Shown: positions 7,875 to 17,254, numbered from the stretch's first letter. The stretch: 64,000 nt of DNA from Synergistaceae bacterium (GCA_030533085.1 JAUNJZ010000004.1:1-64000), one strand, 5' to 3'. Numbers and translations: made by a program. Notes: generated by a model not told the origin, from the sequence alone.

Positions 7875-9587
7875 TTACTTTTTTCTTCTCCGCAGCGCAA
7901 ACGGCAACAGCGCGAGCAGCGCCGTTGCTCCTATGCCGGCGGCGCAGCCGCCGGAAGAGCCGCCTGACGGCGTCGGGGTCGGAGTCGGCGCGCCGTTTAC
8001 CGTTACGGCACAGGTTGCCGTGAAAGCGCCCTCTTCGGTCGTTACCGTTATCGTCGCCGTGCCGGCGGCTATTGCCGTTACAAGGCCGTTCGCGTCTACC
8101 GTGGCGACGGCGCTGTTGTCGCTTGACCAGCTCACATTCCGGTTTGTCGCGCCGGCTGGCAGCACTGTCGCGGTGAGCTGCGCCGTGTTCGAGCTGCCGG
8201 CGGTCAAATTAAGCTCCGTGGATGAGAGCGTCACGCCGGTAACTGCTATTGGCGGTACGACGGTTACCGCGCAGCTCAGGTCGGCAGATATGCCTGGCGT
8301 TACAGCGCTGCCGATGCTGGCGAAGTTTGTCGCCTTTATTTCAACGTTGGCCGCCGTCAGCGTCGCTCTGCCATCGGCGATTCCCGTCAGCCTGTACGGC
8401 CAGCTGTTGTCGATGCTGGCAATGTCGGGGGAAATGCTGGTCGAGGTTACGGAGAAGTAACCGCTCATATCCGCCGACGTGCCAGGGTAGGAGGCGAAGG
8501 CCGCCACTCTGCCGTTCAGGCTGACCGTGATATTGCGCTCTTTCGGGAGGACTGTCGTTACGACCATATTCTTTTGCGTCTGGTCGAGCGATACTACGTG
8601 GGTGGGGTTGCTGCCGCTGTTATCGCCGACAGCATTAAGACCCGCGTTGATATCACCGGAGACGAGCCAGCCGCAGTTCGTTATCGTGCCGTTGCTGCCG
8701 TTATACCCCGCGACGCCCCCAGCGTAGTTGCTGCCGGAGCCGGAGGCCGTGACAACGCCGAGGCTCGCGCAGTTCGTTATCGTTTGGGCGTTATACCCCG
8801 CGACGCCGCCCGCGTGGTTTTGGCTGCCGCTGTCGGAGGCCGTGACAGCGCCGGCGCTCGCGCAGTTCGTTATCGTACCGTTGCTGCTGTTCGACCCCGC
8901 GACGCCCCCAGCGTAGTTGCTGCCGGAACCGGAGGCCGTGACATCGCCGAGGCTCGCGCAGTTCGTTATCGCGCCGGATAAGTTATTCCCCGCGACGCCG
9001 CCCGCGTAGATGCCGTTGCCGCTGGAGCCGGAGGCCGTAACAGCGCCGCCGTTCAGGCAGTTCGCTATCGTGCTTTCGTTCTGCCCAGCAACGCCGCCCA
9101 CGTTGCTGGCGCCGCCTACGCCTCTGGCAGAGGCTCTGACAGCGCCTCTGTTTTCGCAGTTCGATATCACGCCTAGGTTATCCCCCGCGACGCCGCCCGC
9201 GTATAACATCCAGTCTTCGCCGCCGTCGACGTTTATATCGCCGCTGACGGTGAGATTGCGCACGTCGCCGCTCGCGGCTATCAGGCCAAAGAGGCCGGCG
9301 TAGTAGCTCCTGTATCCATTCGAAGTAAGGTCATTTGAGGTTATTGTGTAGCTGCTGACTGTGTGGCCGCCGCCGTCGAATTTGCCGGCGTACCGAAGGT
9401 TGCCGTTGGCGATGGGAATCCAGTTCGCGCCGCCGAGGTCTATATCGGCGGTGAGCTTCGCGTCAGATGAGATTGGGATACCGCCGCTGTTTATGCTATC
9501 GCGGAACCATATGAGGTCGCCGCTTGCGGCTATCAGATAAGTTCCGTTCGCATCCCGCTGCGGCGCTGTCGCCGCCCGCGCCGGCAC
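7875..9587 (-). CDS. Cell-surface protein with GLUG repeats, Big2 domain and Synerg-CTERM tail (signal peptide out of frame)
   Basis: The readable part is 570 residues: GLUG-type repeats (ITNCASLGDVTASGSGSNYA and variants, about residues 120-310), an intermediate beta region, a bacterial Ig-like Big2 domain (residues ~445-530, with SWSSDNSAVATVD) and a C-terminal Gly/Ser-Cys, hydrophobic helix, RRRKK tail typical of Synerg-CTERM sorting signals. The frame from the GTG at 9587 starts inside the signal peptide: the open frame upstream reads VYFALLSLLLLISLFAFAV before it but has no ATG, GTG or TTG. A well-placed start at 9717 with AAGGAG and a promoter lies one frame away across a run of ten G/C. 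The intact protein is therefore expected only when that run changes length. Confidence 0.8.
   Translation of the reverse strand: MPARAATAPQRDANGTYLIAASGDLIWFRDSINSGGIPISSDAKLTADIDLGGANWIPIANGNLRYAGKFDGGGHTVSSYTITSNDLTSNGYRSYYAGLFGLIAASGDVRNLTVSGDINVDGGEDWMLYAGGVAGDNLGVISNCENRGAVRASARGVGGASNVGGVAGQNESTIANCLNGGAVTASGSSGNGIYAGGVAGNNLSGAITNCASLGDVTASGSGSNYAGGVAGSNSSNGTITNCASAGAVTASDSGSQNHAGGVAGYNAQTITNCASLGVVTASGSGSNYAGGVAGYNGSNGTITNCGWLVSGDINAGLNAVGDNSGSNPTHVVSLDQTQKNMVVTTVLPKERNITVSLNGRVAAFASYPGTSADMSGYFSVTSTSISPDIASIDNSWPYRLTGIADGRATLTAANVEIKATNFASIGSAVTPGISADLSCAVTVVPPIAVTGVTLSSTELNLTAGSSNTAQLTATVLPAGATNRNVSWSSDNSAVATVDANGLVTAIAAGTATITVTTEEGAFTATCAVTVNGAPTPTPTPSGGSSGGCAAGIGATALLALLPFALRRRKK
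8660..9180 (-). repeat. Intragenic repeats encoding GLUG units
   Basis: Imperfect copies of a roughly 80-110-bp unit recur, sharing a core near 8740, 8848 and 8931 (GAGGCCGTGACA, then CTCGCGCAGTTCGTTATCG). They encode the repeated GGVAG...ITNC...G.V.AS motif of the surface protein. Such repeats can change in copy number by recombination. Confidence 0.7.
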
Positions 9588-9645
9588 GGCGAAGGCAAAT
9601 AGCGAAATGAGCAGTAAGAGCGATAATAAGGCGAAATAAACCTTA

Positions 9646-9717
9646 TTACAGCTTATGGGGGGGGGGCGTACCTTTGTTCAGCAAATTGTCATAGCTCTCC
9701 GTTTTCTCTTCCAACAT
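9646..9717 (-). other. Separated 5' end of the GLUG surface-protein gene
   Basis: The ATG at 9717 has AAGGAG ten bases upstream and lies about 90 nt downstream of a strong promoter. It encodes MLEEKTESYDNLLNKGTPPP and then, with ten C residues, HKL and a stop. With nine C residues (or twelve) the frame would join the signal peptide and the rest of the surface protein. As it stands, the gene reads as an OFF state of a phase-variable locus, or a homopolymer sequencing error. Confidence 0.6.
9657..9666. repeat. Homopolymer of ten G (ten C on the coding strand)
   Basis: A mononucleotide run at the junction between the start region (9717) and the main frame (9587 and below) of the surface-protein gene. 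The two differ by one base modulo three, so loss of one base restores a continuous reading frame. Long G/C runs in this position are typical contingency loci. Confidence 0.85.
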
Positions 9718-9813
9718 TTTTATCCGACTCCTTAAAGCTTTGAATTTGAGCGGCCTCGCGGCGCGGCGGACAGAAAAAAGACCCTCCGAGCGTATATAGC
9801 CGTCCATGAATGT

Positions 9814-9842
9814 ACAATATAAGCTTTTCGCGGTACTGTCAA
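9814..9842 (-). promoter_or_regulatory. Promoter of the GLUG surface-protein gene
   Basis: The -35 TTGACA (9837-9842) and -10 TATTGT (9814-9819) are 17 bases apart on the minus strand. Transcription from about 9807 would give a 90-nt leader to the ATG at 9717, which supports that start rather than the GTG at 9587. Confidence 0.7.
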
Positions 9843-10081
9843 GCGGCGGATTTTGTTTTTTCCGCGGGGAGCGGCGCGGGGCTCTCTCTTCCCTTTCAGC
9901 GTAAAAGGCCGCCGTCACAGCGAAAAGGCGGATGACGGGCGGTTCGCTATCGGTTAATTTGTTTTTCACGAAATAACGACTTCCGCGAGAAGCGCGGCGG
10001 GATTTTCTCTTTGTGCTGCGGCTCGGAGGCGCCTTTTCTGCGGCGGCTTTCGGGTCTTTTTTATCACGGAGCGGCGAAAGG

Positions 10082-12745
10082 ATGTGTTTTCAGATGAAGA
10101 TGAAGGAGCCAGCCCCATATCAGGAGAGCGCGGAGGAGACTTTGCGCCGTCTGGGGACGGATGCGCGCGAGGGGCTGAATGAAGGTCAGCTGCGCAGGAA
10201 CAGGGAGCTTTACGGCGTGAACAGCTTTACGCGCGAGAAGCCTGTCTCGCTGATTAGGCGGGCAGCCGAGGCGCTGCGGGAGCCGATGATGATTTTGCTG
10301 CTTTTCGCCGCATTTGTCACGCTGGCGGTGAATGTCGCCCGCGCGCTGACGGGAGAGGCGACGGATTTCATAGAGTGCGCGGGGATCTTCGCGGCTGTTT
10401 TTCTTTCCGTGACTATTACGGTGGTGATGGAGGGGCAGAGCGCGAAGGCCTTCGAGGCGCTGAACCGCGCGGCGGAGAAGGATGAAGTAAGGGTGCTGCG
10501 CGAGGGGGCGGTTGTGCTTGTGCCGCGCGAGGGGGTCGTTGTAGGCGATATCATTCTGGTCGAGACGGGGGATAAGTTTCCCGCGGACGCGCGGCTTATT
10601 GCCGCCTCTTCGCTGATGGCGGACGAGTCGGCTCTGACCGGGGAGAGTATGCCTGTCCTGAAGGAGGCTGACGTCGTCCTGCCGGATGAGGATACGCCGG
10701 CGGCGGAGCGCGCGAATATGATATATTCCGGCTGTTTCGCCGCGGGGGGCAGCGGGAGGGCGGTGGTCACGGCGGTAGGAGACGCGACGGAGTTTGGGAA
10801 GATAGCCGGAGCGCTGTCGTCAACCGAAAAAACAAGCACGCCGCTTCAGGAGAAGCTGGCGAAGATGGGCGGGAGGATAACTATTCTCGGAGCGGCCGCC
10901 GCGTCGCTGCTATTTTTTATCCAGCTCGCGCGTCTTGCGAATGCAGGCGAGGCGAACTGGGAGAATATTTCGCAGGCCTTTATCACCGCGATCGTGCTTA
11001 TTGTCGCCGCCGTTCCGGAGGGGCTGCCGACGATCGTCGCGGCGTCGCTTGCCATAAATATAATCAGGATGTCGCGCCAGAAGGCGCTGGTCAAGAAGCT
11101 GGCGGCCTGCGAGACTATAGGCGGGGTGGATGTGATTTGCTCGGATAAGACGGGGACGCTGACGGAGAACCGCATGACTGTGACGGAGCTTTTCAGCGGC
11201 GGAGGCCGCCGTGGGGCGAATGAGCTGACGGAGGGGGCGCTGCTGGATAATTTCGCCCTCAACGGCACGGCCGACCTGCGTTTCGAGGATGGGAAGAGGG
11301 AGTTTATCGGCAATCCGACGGAGTGCGCGCTGCTGGCCGCCGCGCATGAATCGGGGTACGATTACCGCCTGCTGCGCGAGGCGAACAGGATTCTTCACAG
11401 CTTTCCTTTCTCGTCGGATACGAAGAATATGACTACGATCGCCGATAGGGATGGGCATATAACGGCTTACACGAAGGGCAGCCCCGAAAAGGTGATTTCG
11501 ATGTCAGATATGACGCCGGAGGAGCGCGCGGAGGCGGAGCGGGAGATAGCCGCGCTCCAGGGCGAGGCGCGCCGCGTTATAGCTTTCGCCCATAAGGAGC
11601 TGAAGGAGGCGGGGAACTATGAAGAGCGGCGCGGGGAGATCGAGTCGGGTATGAAGTTTGACGGCTTTGTCGCCATCTCGGACCCGCTGCGTCCAGACGT
11701 TTTCGAGGCGCTTGAGGGCTGCCGCGATGCCGGTATCGACGTCAAGATGCTGACGGGGGATAATCTGGTCACGGCCTCCGCGATAGCGAAGGAGCTGGGG
11801 ATGCTTGAGGAGGGGCGGCTTGCCGTCGAGGCGCGGGAGCTTGAGAAGCTGAGCGACGGCGAGCTGGCGGAGCGGCTGCCGTCAATTCGGGTCATCGCGA
11901 GAAGCACGCCCGCGATAAAGATGCGGGTGGTGAAGGCGCTGAAGGCGCTTGGCAGCGTGGTCGCCGTGACTGGGGACGGCATTAACGACGCCCCCGCGCT
12001 GAAGAACGCGGATGTCGGGATAGCTATGGGGATAGCCGGCACGGAGGTCTCAAAGGAGGCCAGCGACATCGTGCTGCTCGACGACTCTTTTTCCACTATC
12101 GTGAGGGCTGTGCGGTGGGGGCGCGGGATTTACGAGAATTTCCAGCGTTTCATACAGTTTCAGCTTACGGTCAATCTTTCTTCGGTGCTGGTGGTGCTGA
12201 TTTCGGTGATCGCGGGCTTTCCGGCTCCTTTTACCGCTTTGCAGATATTGTGGATAAATATAATCATGGACGGCCCTCCCGGGCTGACGCTGGGGCTGGA
12301 GCCGATAAGCGGCGACCTGATGGCGCGGAGGCCGGTAAGGCGCGGCGCCTCTATCGTGACGCGGCCGATGATGCGTCATATAGCGGTGAACGGCCTCTAT
12401 ATCACGGCGGCGGTAATGGCGCAGCGTCTGGCGAATTTTCTCGGCGTGACGGAGGCGCAGACGCCGACGGCGCTGTTTACGCTGTTTGTGGTTTTTCAGC
12501 TCTTTAACGCCTTTAACAGCAGGGAGACTGGGGACGCGGCTGGGAGGCTCGGCGGCAACAGGCTGATGCTTGCGGTTTTCGCGCTGACTTTCGCCCTCCA
12601 GTTTCTGATAACGCAGTACGGCGGGCGGCTTTTCGATACAGTTCCGCTTCCGGCCGCCGTCTGGCTCAAAATATTGGCGGCGGGGGCGACGGTGCTTCTG
12701 CTTCCCCGGCTGATAAGGGCGGCGAGGGGAAGCTCCCGCGGCTGA
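10082..12745 (+). CDS. Calcium-transporting P-type ATPase (PMCA-like)
   Basis: P2-type cation ATPase of 887 residues in the inner membrane. The phosphorylation motif SDKTGTLTEN has its Asp at residue 355; ALTGESMPV (actuator), MLTGDN and GDGINDAPALKNADVG are all present. The M4 motif AAVPEGLPTIV and the M6 motif WINIIMDGPPGLTLG match calcium pumps, the latter closer to the plasma-membrane (PMCA) type than to SERCA. An N-terminal cation-ATPase domain precedes M1 (LRRLGTDAREGLNEGQL). Starts at 10082 (GGAG ten bases upstream) and 10094 are both plausible; the longer frame from 10013 adds a segment not seen in the family. It is a single-gene unit closed by a terminator. Ca2+ export is inferred; Mn2+ cannot be excluded. 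Confidence 0.9.
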   Translation: MCFQMKMKEPAPYQESAEETLRRLGTDAREGLNEGQLRRNRELYGVNSFTREKPVSLIRRAAEALREPMMILLLFAAFVTLAVNVARALTGEATDFIECAGIFAAVFLSVTITVVMEGQSAKAFEALNRAAEKDEVRVLREGAVVLVPREGVVVGDIILVETGDKFPADARLIAASSLMADESALTGESMPVLKEADVVLPDEDTPAAERANMIYSGCFAAGGSGRAVVTAVGDATEFGKIAGALSSTEKTSTPLQEKLAKMGGRITILGAAAASLLFFIQLARLANAGEANWENISQAFITAIVLIVAAVPEGLPTIVAASLAINIIRMSRQKALVKKLAACETIGGVDVICSDKTGTLTENRMTVTELFSGGGRRGANELTEGALLDNFALNGTADLRFEDGKREFIGNPTECALLAAAHESGYDYRLLREANRILHSFPFSSDTKNMTTIADRDGHITAYTKGSPEKVISMSDMTPEERAEAEREIAALQGEARRVIAFAHKELKEAGNYEERRGEIESGMKFDGFVAISDPLRPDVFEALEGCRDAGIDVKMLTGDNLVTASAIAKELGMLEEGRLAVEARELEKLSDGELAERLPSIRVIARSTPAIKMRVVKALKALGSVVAVTGDGINDAPALKNADVGIAMGIAGTEVSKEASDIVLLDDSFSTIVRAVRWGRGIYENFQRFIQFQLTVNLSSVLVVLISVIAGFPAPFTALQILWINIIMDGPPGLTLGLEPISGDLMARRPVRRGASIVTRPMMRHIAVNGLYITAAVMAQRLANFLGVTEAQTPTALFTLFVVFQLFNAFNSRETGDAAGRLGGNRLMLAVFALTFALQFLITQYGGRLFDTVPLPAAVWLKILAAGATVLLLPRLIRAARGSSRG

Positions 12746-12764
12746 GGTACGGCGATAATGTCAG

Positions 12765-12796
12765 GGGGAGGCGCGCGGGCGGCCTCCCCTTTTTTT
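12765..12796 (+). terminator. Intrinsic terminator after the P-type ATPase gene
   Basis: An eight-pair GC stem (12765-12772 with 12782-12789), nine-base loop, then seven T residues, 20 bases after the stop codon. Confidence 0.88.
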
Positions 12797-12826
12797 CGCC
12801 TCCGCGCCGTCGCGCGGTGAAAAAAC

Positions 12827-12855
12827 TTTTCCGTCCCCTTATCGTGGCTTATAAT
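12827..12855 (+). promoter_or_regulatory. Possible promoter of the alcohol dehydrogenase gene
   Basis: A perfect -10 TATAAT at 12850-12855 is preceded 17 bases upstream by a poor -35 (TTTTCC). The position, about 50 bases before the start codon, fits, but the -35 match is weak. Confidence 0.4.
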
Positions 12856-12904
12856 CATAATATGAAGCGCGGCAGAGCGATAACGAATGAAGGGAATGGT
12901 CGTC

Positions 12905-14086
12905 ATGATGAGGAATTTTACATATTACGCGCCGACTAAGGTGGTTTTCGGCAGAGGGGCGGAGGCGGAGGCCGGCCGGCTGGTCAGGGAGCAGGGGGCG
13001 AAGAAGGTTCTGCTGCATTACGGCGGCGGCAGCGCGAAGCGCTCCGGTCTGCTGAGCCGCGTCGCGGCTTCGCTCGCGGCTGAGGGTGTGGAGTGCGTCG
13101 AGCTGGGCGGGGTGGTCCCGAATCCGCGTCTTTCGCTCGTCTATAAGGGTATAGAGCTTTGCAGGGCGGAGGGGGTCGACTTTATTCTGGCCGTCGGCGG
13201 CGGCAGCGTCATAGATTCCGCGAAGGCTATCGGCTACGGCGTCGCCTGCGGCGGAGATGTCTGGGATTTTTACGCGAGGAGGCGAAAGGCCGAGGGCTGT
13301 CTGCCTATCGGAACGGTGCTGACTATCGCGGCGGCGGGGAGCGAGATGAGCAGCTCTTCCGTGATAACGAACGAGGATGGCTGGATAAAGCGCGGCTATA
13401 ACACGGATTTCTGCCGCCTGCGCTTCGCCATTCTCAATCCGGAGCTGACGATGACTCTGCCCGCCTATCAGACGGCCTGCGGCTGCGTGGATATCCTGAT
13501 GCACACTATGGAGCGATATTTCAACGGCGGGGAGCGTATGGAGCTGACGGAGGCGGTGAGCGAGGCGCTGATGCGCACGGTGATGAGGAACGCGAGGATT
13601 TTGCTTTCCGAGCCGGATAATTACGAGGCGAGGGCCGAGATTATGTGGGCGGGAAGCCTTTCGCACAACGGCCTGACGGGCTGCGGCACGGACGGCGGCG
13701 ACTGGGCTTCGCATATGCTGGAGCATGAGGTCGGGGCTATATTCGACGTCGCGCACGGTGCGGGGCTCGCCGCGATATGGGGAAGCTGGGCGCGCTATGT
13801 TTACAGGGATGCGCCGGAGCTTTTCGAGAGGTTCGCGCTGCGCGTGATGAATGTCGCCCCCGGCGCGTCGGCGGAGGAGACGGCGCTTCGCGGCATTGAG
13901 GCGATGGAGGATTTTTACCGCGAGATGGCTATGCCTCTGTCGCTGCGCGAGCTTGGCGTGGAGCCGAGCGAGGAGGATATCGTCAATATGGCCGAAAAGT
14001 GCGCCCTCAAGGGGGGCGGCGCGGCAGGCGTCGTGAAGAGGCTGACGGCGGCGGATATGGCGGAGATTTTCAGGGCGGCAAGGTAG
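12905..14086 (+). CDS. Iron-containing alcohol dehydrogenase (BDH-like)
   Basis: Group III metal-dependent alcohol dehydrogenase of about 393 residues, oxidising or reducing alcohols/aldehydes with NAD(P). The nucleotide-binding motif AVGGGSVIDSAKAIGYG and the iron ligands are visible: Asp and His in CGCVDILMHTMERYF, His in MLEHEVG and His in DVAHGAGLAAIWGSW. The closest group by motif appears to be butanol dehydrogenase-like enzymes, but the substrate cannot be read from sequence. I chose the ATG pair at 12905/12908 because AAGGGA lies upstream; starts at 12887 or 12896 lack a usable ribosome-binding site. It is a single-gene unit with its own -10 element and terminator. Confidence 0.88.
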   Translation: MMRNFTYYAPTKVVFGRGAEAEAGRLVREQGAKKVLLHYGGGSAKRSGLLSRVAASLAAEGVECVELGGVVPNPRLSLVYKGIELCRAEGVDFILAVGGGSVIDSAKAIGYGVACGGDVWDFYARRRKAEGCLPIGTVLTIAAAGSEMSSSSVITNEDGWIKRGYNTDFCRLRFAILNPELTMTLPAYQTACGCVDILMHTMERYFNGGERMELTEAVSEALMRTVMRNARILLSEPDNYEARAEIMWAGSLSHNGLTGCGTDGGDWASHMLEHEVGAIFDVAHGAGLAAIWGSWARYVYRDAPELFERFALRVMNVAPGASAEETALRGIEAMEDFYREMAMPLSLRELGVEPSEEDIVNMAEKCALKGGGAAGVVKRLTAADMAEIFRAAR

Positions 14087-14119
14087 GGAGCGCCGCGAAT
14101 AGACAAGGCAAAGTCAAGG

Positions 14120-14167
14120 GCCGCGGCCGCGCTTATCCGCGCGGGGCGGCTCTTTTTCTCTTTTTTC
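14120..14167 (+). terminator. Intrinsic terminator after the alcohol dehydrogenase gene
   Basis: A GC-rich hairpin (inner stem 14127-14132 with 14139-14144, extended by 14120-14124 with 14146-14150) is followed by two T-rich runs up to 14167. Confidence 0.75.
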
Positions 14168-14224
14168 CTCCGCGCGCGGGGAATTTTCTCGTGTTTGCCG
14201 GAGCTTTTCCAATTTGAAATTTTT

Positions 14225-14253
14225 TTGTGCTGCCGCCCTCTTCGTGGTAGAAT
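14225..14253 (+). promoter_or_regulatory. Promoter of the HD-GYP sensor gene
   Basis: The -35 TTGTGC (14225-14230) and -10 TAGAAT (14248-14253) are 17 bases apart. Transcription from about 14260 excludes translation starts upstream of that point and supports a start at 14288 or 14294. Confidence 0.6.
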
Positions 14254-14293
14254 TTATATGAAATTTACGCTTTTTATCTTATGGGGTATGGAT

Positions 14294-17254
14294 ATGAGAA
14301 GAAGATTTTTCCGCGTTTTCGTTTTTATTCTGGCCTTCCTCTTTCTGCGCTGCGAAACGGCTCTCGCACTTGATAAGACTTTCCTGTCCAATTACGCGCA
14401 GACGCTTTTTAACGCCGACAGCGGCATGGGGGCGAATGAGGCGAATGACGTGCTTCAGACGCGCGACGGCTATATATGGGTGGCGACCTACAGCGGGCTG
14501 CTGCGCTACGACGGCGCGCGTTTTCACCGCTACGGCTCCGGCGGCGACGGCTTCAGCGCGAAGAGCGCGACTGTGCTGCACGAGGACGGCAGGGGGCGGC
14601 TCTGGGTAGGCACGAATGACGAGGGGCTTTTCCTGCACGAGAATGGAAAGTTCCGCCGGATACCCGACACTACTGACGGCTTTTTCAGCACGGTGCGTTC
14701 GATCGCTGAGGATTCAGCCGGAAATATATATTTCGGCTCAAGCGGCGGCATCGGGCGCGTTACGGAAGAGGGAATGGAGCGTATCCCGCTTGGCGACTAT
14801 GACACTTCCTTCGTGCAGAGCATGGCCTGCGACGATATGGACAGGATCTGGGGGGTAACGCGCACCGGGGAGCTGATCATCGCCTCAAAAGAGGGGCTGG
14901 AACGCCTGATGACCGAAAAGGATATGGGCGGGCACAGCGCGCGCTGCGTCGCGAGGGTGAACGGCGGCATTTTTTTATCAATATCCGACGGCGCGATTCT
15001 CGCATTCTCCGGCAAGGGGAGAGAGCTTTCATTTGAACGCCGCGATACTCCGGGGATAACGGATATCAATGAGATTTACGAGGATAAGGCGGGGCGCGTG
15101 TGGGTGTGCGGCGATAACGGCGTCGGCTGCTTTGACGAAGAGCTCTCCTCTTTCACAAAGATAGGCGGCTCGCTTGTAGACAGCTCAGTTGAAGAGATGA
15201 TTCAGGATTACGAGGGAAATTACTGGTTCACATCTTCGCGTCAGGGGCTGCTGCTGCTGACCAGAAACAAGTTCGTTGACGTGAACTTCGCAGCCGGGAT
15301 ACCGCGCGGCGTGGTGAACGCCGCCGTAGTGTCGGATAAAAAGCTGTATGTCGGAACGGACGGCGGGCTTTATATCAGCGATTTGGCAAACGACTTCAAG
15401 CCGGTGCGCAACGAGCTTACAAAGGCGTTGGAGGGGAAGCGCGTGCGCTGCGTGATGAAGGACTCGTCGGAGCGGCTGTGGATAAGCACTTACGCGGACA
15501 GCGGCCTCATCTGCTATGAGCGCGGCGGTAAGATAAGCAGCTATACGATGAATGAGGGTATGCCGGAAAATCAGACGCGCCTCACCTTTGAGCTGACGGA
15601 CGGCTCGATAGTAGCCGGCACGATACAGGGAGCGGCGATAATCCGCGGCGGGGCCGTCGTCGATGTGATAGACGACGATGACGGCCTGACTAATCTGACG
15701 GTGCTTTCGATGTGTCAGGATAATGCCGGCGTTCTGTATATCGGAACGGACGGCGGCGGCATTTTCGCCCTGAAGGACGGAAAGCTGACGAACTACACGC
15801 GTCGCGACGGGCTGAAATCCGGCGTCATTCTGCGCATGATGTACGACGCGGCGAACGACGGTATATGGATAAGCGCCGGAAACGGCCTCAGCTTTATGGA
15901 CTCCGGCAGAAAGATACGTGAGATAGAGGTCGACGCCCCCATCACCAGCGGTATTTTCGACATAAAGTATTGGCTGGACGGTAGACTCATGCTGCTCGCG
16001 GATACCGGCGTCCACATCGCCGACCCCGACAGGCTGCTGCGCGGCGAAAAGGTCGAGTGGGTATCGTACACCCGCAGAGACGGATTAAACTCAACTGTAA
16101 CCGCCAACTCCTGGAGCAATTACGATAAGGCGGGAGATTTCTTCCTGTGCGGCACGCGCGGCCTCTATATCATCAACGATATGAGCGTGCGCAAGAACAT
16201 GAATAAGCCCAAGCTCGCCGTCAACCGCGCCATCGTGGACGGAACTGTCTACGAGAATCCGACGAAGCTCGCGCTGCCGCGAAGGGCGAAACGCCTCACG
16301 CTGGAGCTTTCCGTGCTGAGCTTTACGAACCGCGCCTATAACAGCGGGGAATATTTCCTCAAGGGCTTTGATAAAGAGGTAAACCGAGTCGCGGCAAACA
16401 TGCTGGGCAACGTCAGCTATACAAACCTCAAAGGCGGAAATTACACGCTCATCTTCAACGCCGAAAACAGCGACGGAATAAAAAGCGAAAGCCCGATCGT
16501 GCTGCCGATAGAGAAGGAAAGGGCTCTTTACGAGGAGCCGGCCGTTATAGCTCTCCTGCTGGCCGCCGCCGCGGCGCTCATCTTCCTTTCCACGCGCTGG
16601 TACTATCGCCGCCGCAGCCTTGAGCTGGAGCGGAGGCAGGAGGAGCTGCGCGCGATAACGGGACAGGCGCTCTCCGCCATAGCCGACACGATAGACGCAA
16701 AAGACCCCTACACGCGGGGACATTCGTCGCGCGTCGCGGAATACTCGACGGCCATAGCGAAAAAGCTTGGCTTCACAGGGCAGAAGCTTGACAACCTCTA
16801 CTACACGGCGCTGCTCCACGACATCGGCAAGATAGGAGTGCCGGACAGCATTCTCAACAAGCCCGGACGCCTCACCGACGACGAATACGAGATAATGAAG
16901 CAGCACGCGGAGCGCGGCGGCTATATTCTGCGCAACATCACGATAATAGACGAAATAAAGGACGGCGCGGCCTATCATCATGAAAGATACGACGGAAAGG
17001 GCTACAACTGCCGCCTGAAAGGCGAAGAAATACCGCTGATAGCGCGGATAATAGCCGTAGCGGATTCAGTAGACGCGATGGCAAGCACGCGCCCCTACAG
17101 GACGCGCCGCACAGATGAATATGTCATATCAGAGCTGGAAAAAAATTCCGGCAGCCAGTTCGACCCCAAAATCGCGCAGGTAATGATAGAGCTGATAAAA
17201 AGCGGCGAGCTGGAGCTGTTCCACGAAGGAAACAAGGGCGGCGAAGGGGATTAG
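14294..17254 (+). CDS. Membrane sensor: beta-propeller, Y_Y_Y domain and HD-GYP phosphodiesterase
   Basis: A 986-residue sensor resembling the two-component-regulator propeller family, but with an HD-GYP output. After a signal peptide (RRRFFRVFVFILAFLFL) come many Reg_prop-type repeats (for example GYIWVATYSGLLRYDG, GRLWVGTNDEGLFLHENG, GVLYIGTDGGGIFALKDG), a Y_Y_Y-like beta domain, one transmembrane helix near residue 750 and a cytoplasmic HD-GYP domain. The HD pair is H842-D843 in LLHDIGKIGVPD and the second His motif is HHERYDGKGY at about 895. The 'GYP' triad reads GYN here. Probable function: hydrolysis of c-di-GMP (or a related dinucleotide) in response to a periplasmic signal. GGGG lies seven bases upstream of the ATG at 14294. 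Single-gene unit. Confidence 0.88.
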   Translation: MRRRFFRVFVFILAFLFLRCETALALDKTFLSNYAQTLFNADSGMGANEANDVLQTRDGYIWVATYSGLLRYDGARFHRYGSGGDGFSAKSATVLHEDGRGRLWVGTNDEGLFLHENGKFRRIPDTTDGFFSTVRSIAEDSAGNIYFGSSGGIGRVTEEGMERIPLGDYDTSFVQSMACDDMDRIWGVTRTGELIIASKEGLERLMTEKDMGGHSARCVARVNGGIFLSISDGAILAFSGKGRELSFERRDTPGITDINEIYEDKAGRVWVCGDNGVGCFDEELSSFTKIGGSLVDSSVEEMIQDYEGNYWFTSSRQGLLLLTRNKFVDVNFAAGIPRGVVNAAVVSDKKLYVGTDGGLYISDLANDFKPVRNELTKALEGKRVRCVMKDSSERLWISTYADSGLICYERGGKISSYTMNEGMPENQTRLTFELTDGSIVAGTIQGAAIIRGGAVVDVIDDDDGLTNLTVLSMCQDNAGVLYIGTDGGGIFALKDGKLTNYTRRDGLKSGVILRMMYDAANDGIWISAGNGLSFMDSGRKIREIEVDAPITSGIFDIKYWLDGRLMLLADTGVHIADPDRLLRGEKVEWVSYTRRDGLNSTVTANSWSNYDKAGDFFLCGTRGLYIINDMSVRKNMNKPKLAVNRAIVDGTVYENPTKLALPRRAKRLTLELSVLSFTNRAYNSGEYFLKGFDKEVNRVAANMLGNVSYTNLKGGNYTLIFNAENSDGIKSESPIVLPIEKERALYEEPAVIALLLAAAAALIFLSTRWYYRRRSLELERRQEELRAITGQALSAIADTIDAKDPYTRGHSSRVAEYSTAIAKKLGFTGQKLDNLYYTALLHDIGKIGVPDSILNKPGRLTDDEYEIMKQHAERGGYILRNITIIDEIKDGAAYHHERYDGKGYNCRLKGEEIPLIARIIAVADSVDAMASTRPYRTRRTDEYVISELEKNSGSQFDPKIAQVMIELIKSGELELFHEGNKGGEGD

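Noticed and set aside
9646-9969. 107-residue ORF upstream of the surface protein
   Set aside because: Only its last 23 codons (from the ATG at 9717) lie downstream of the promoter and a ribosome-binding site; the front part overlaps the promoter.
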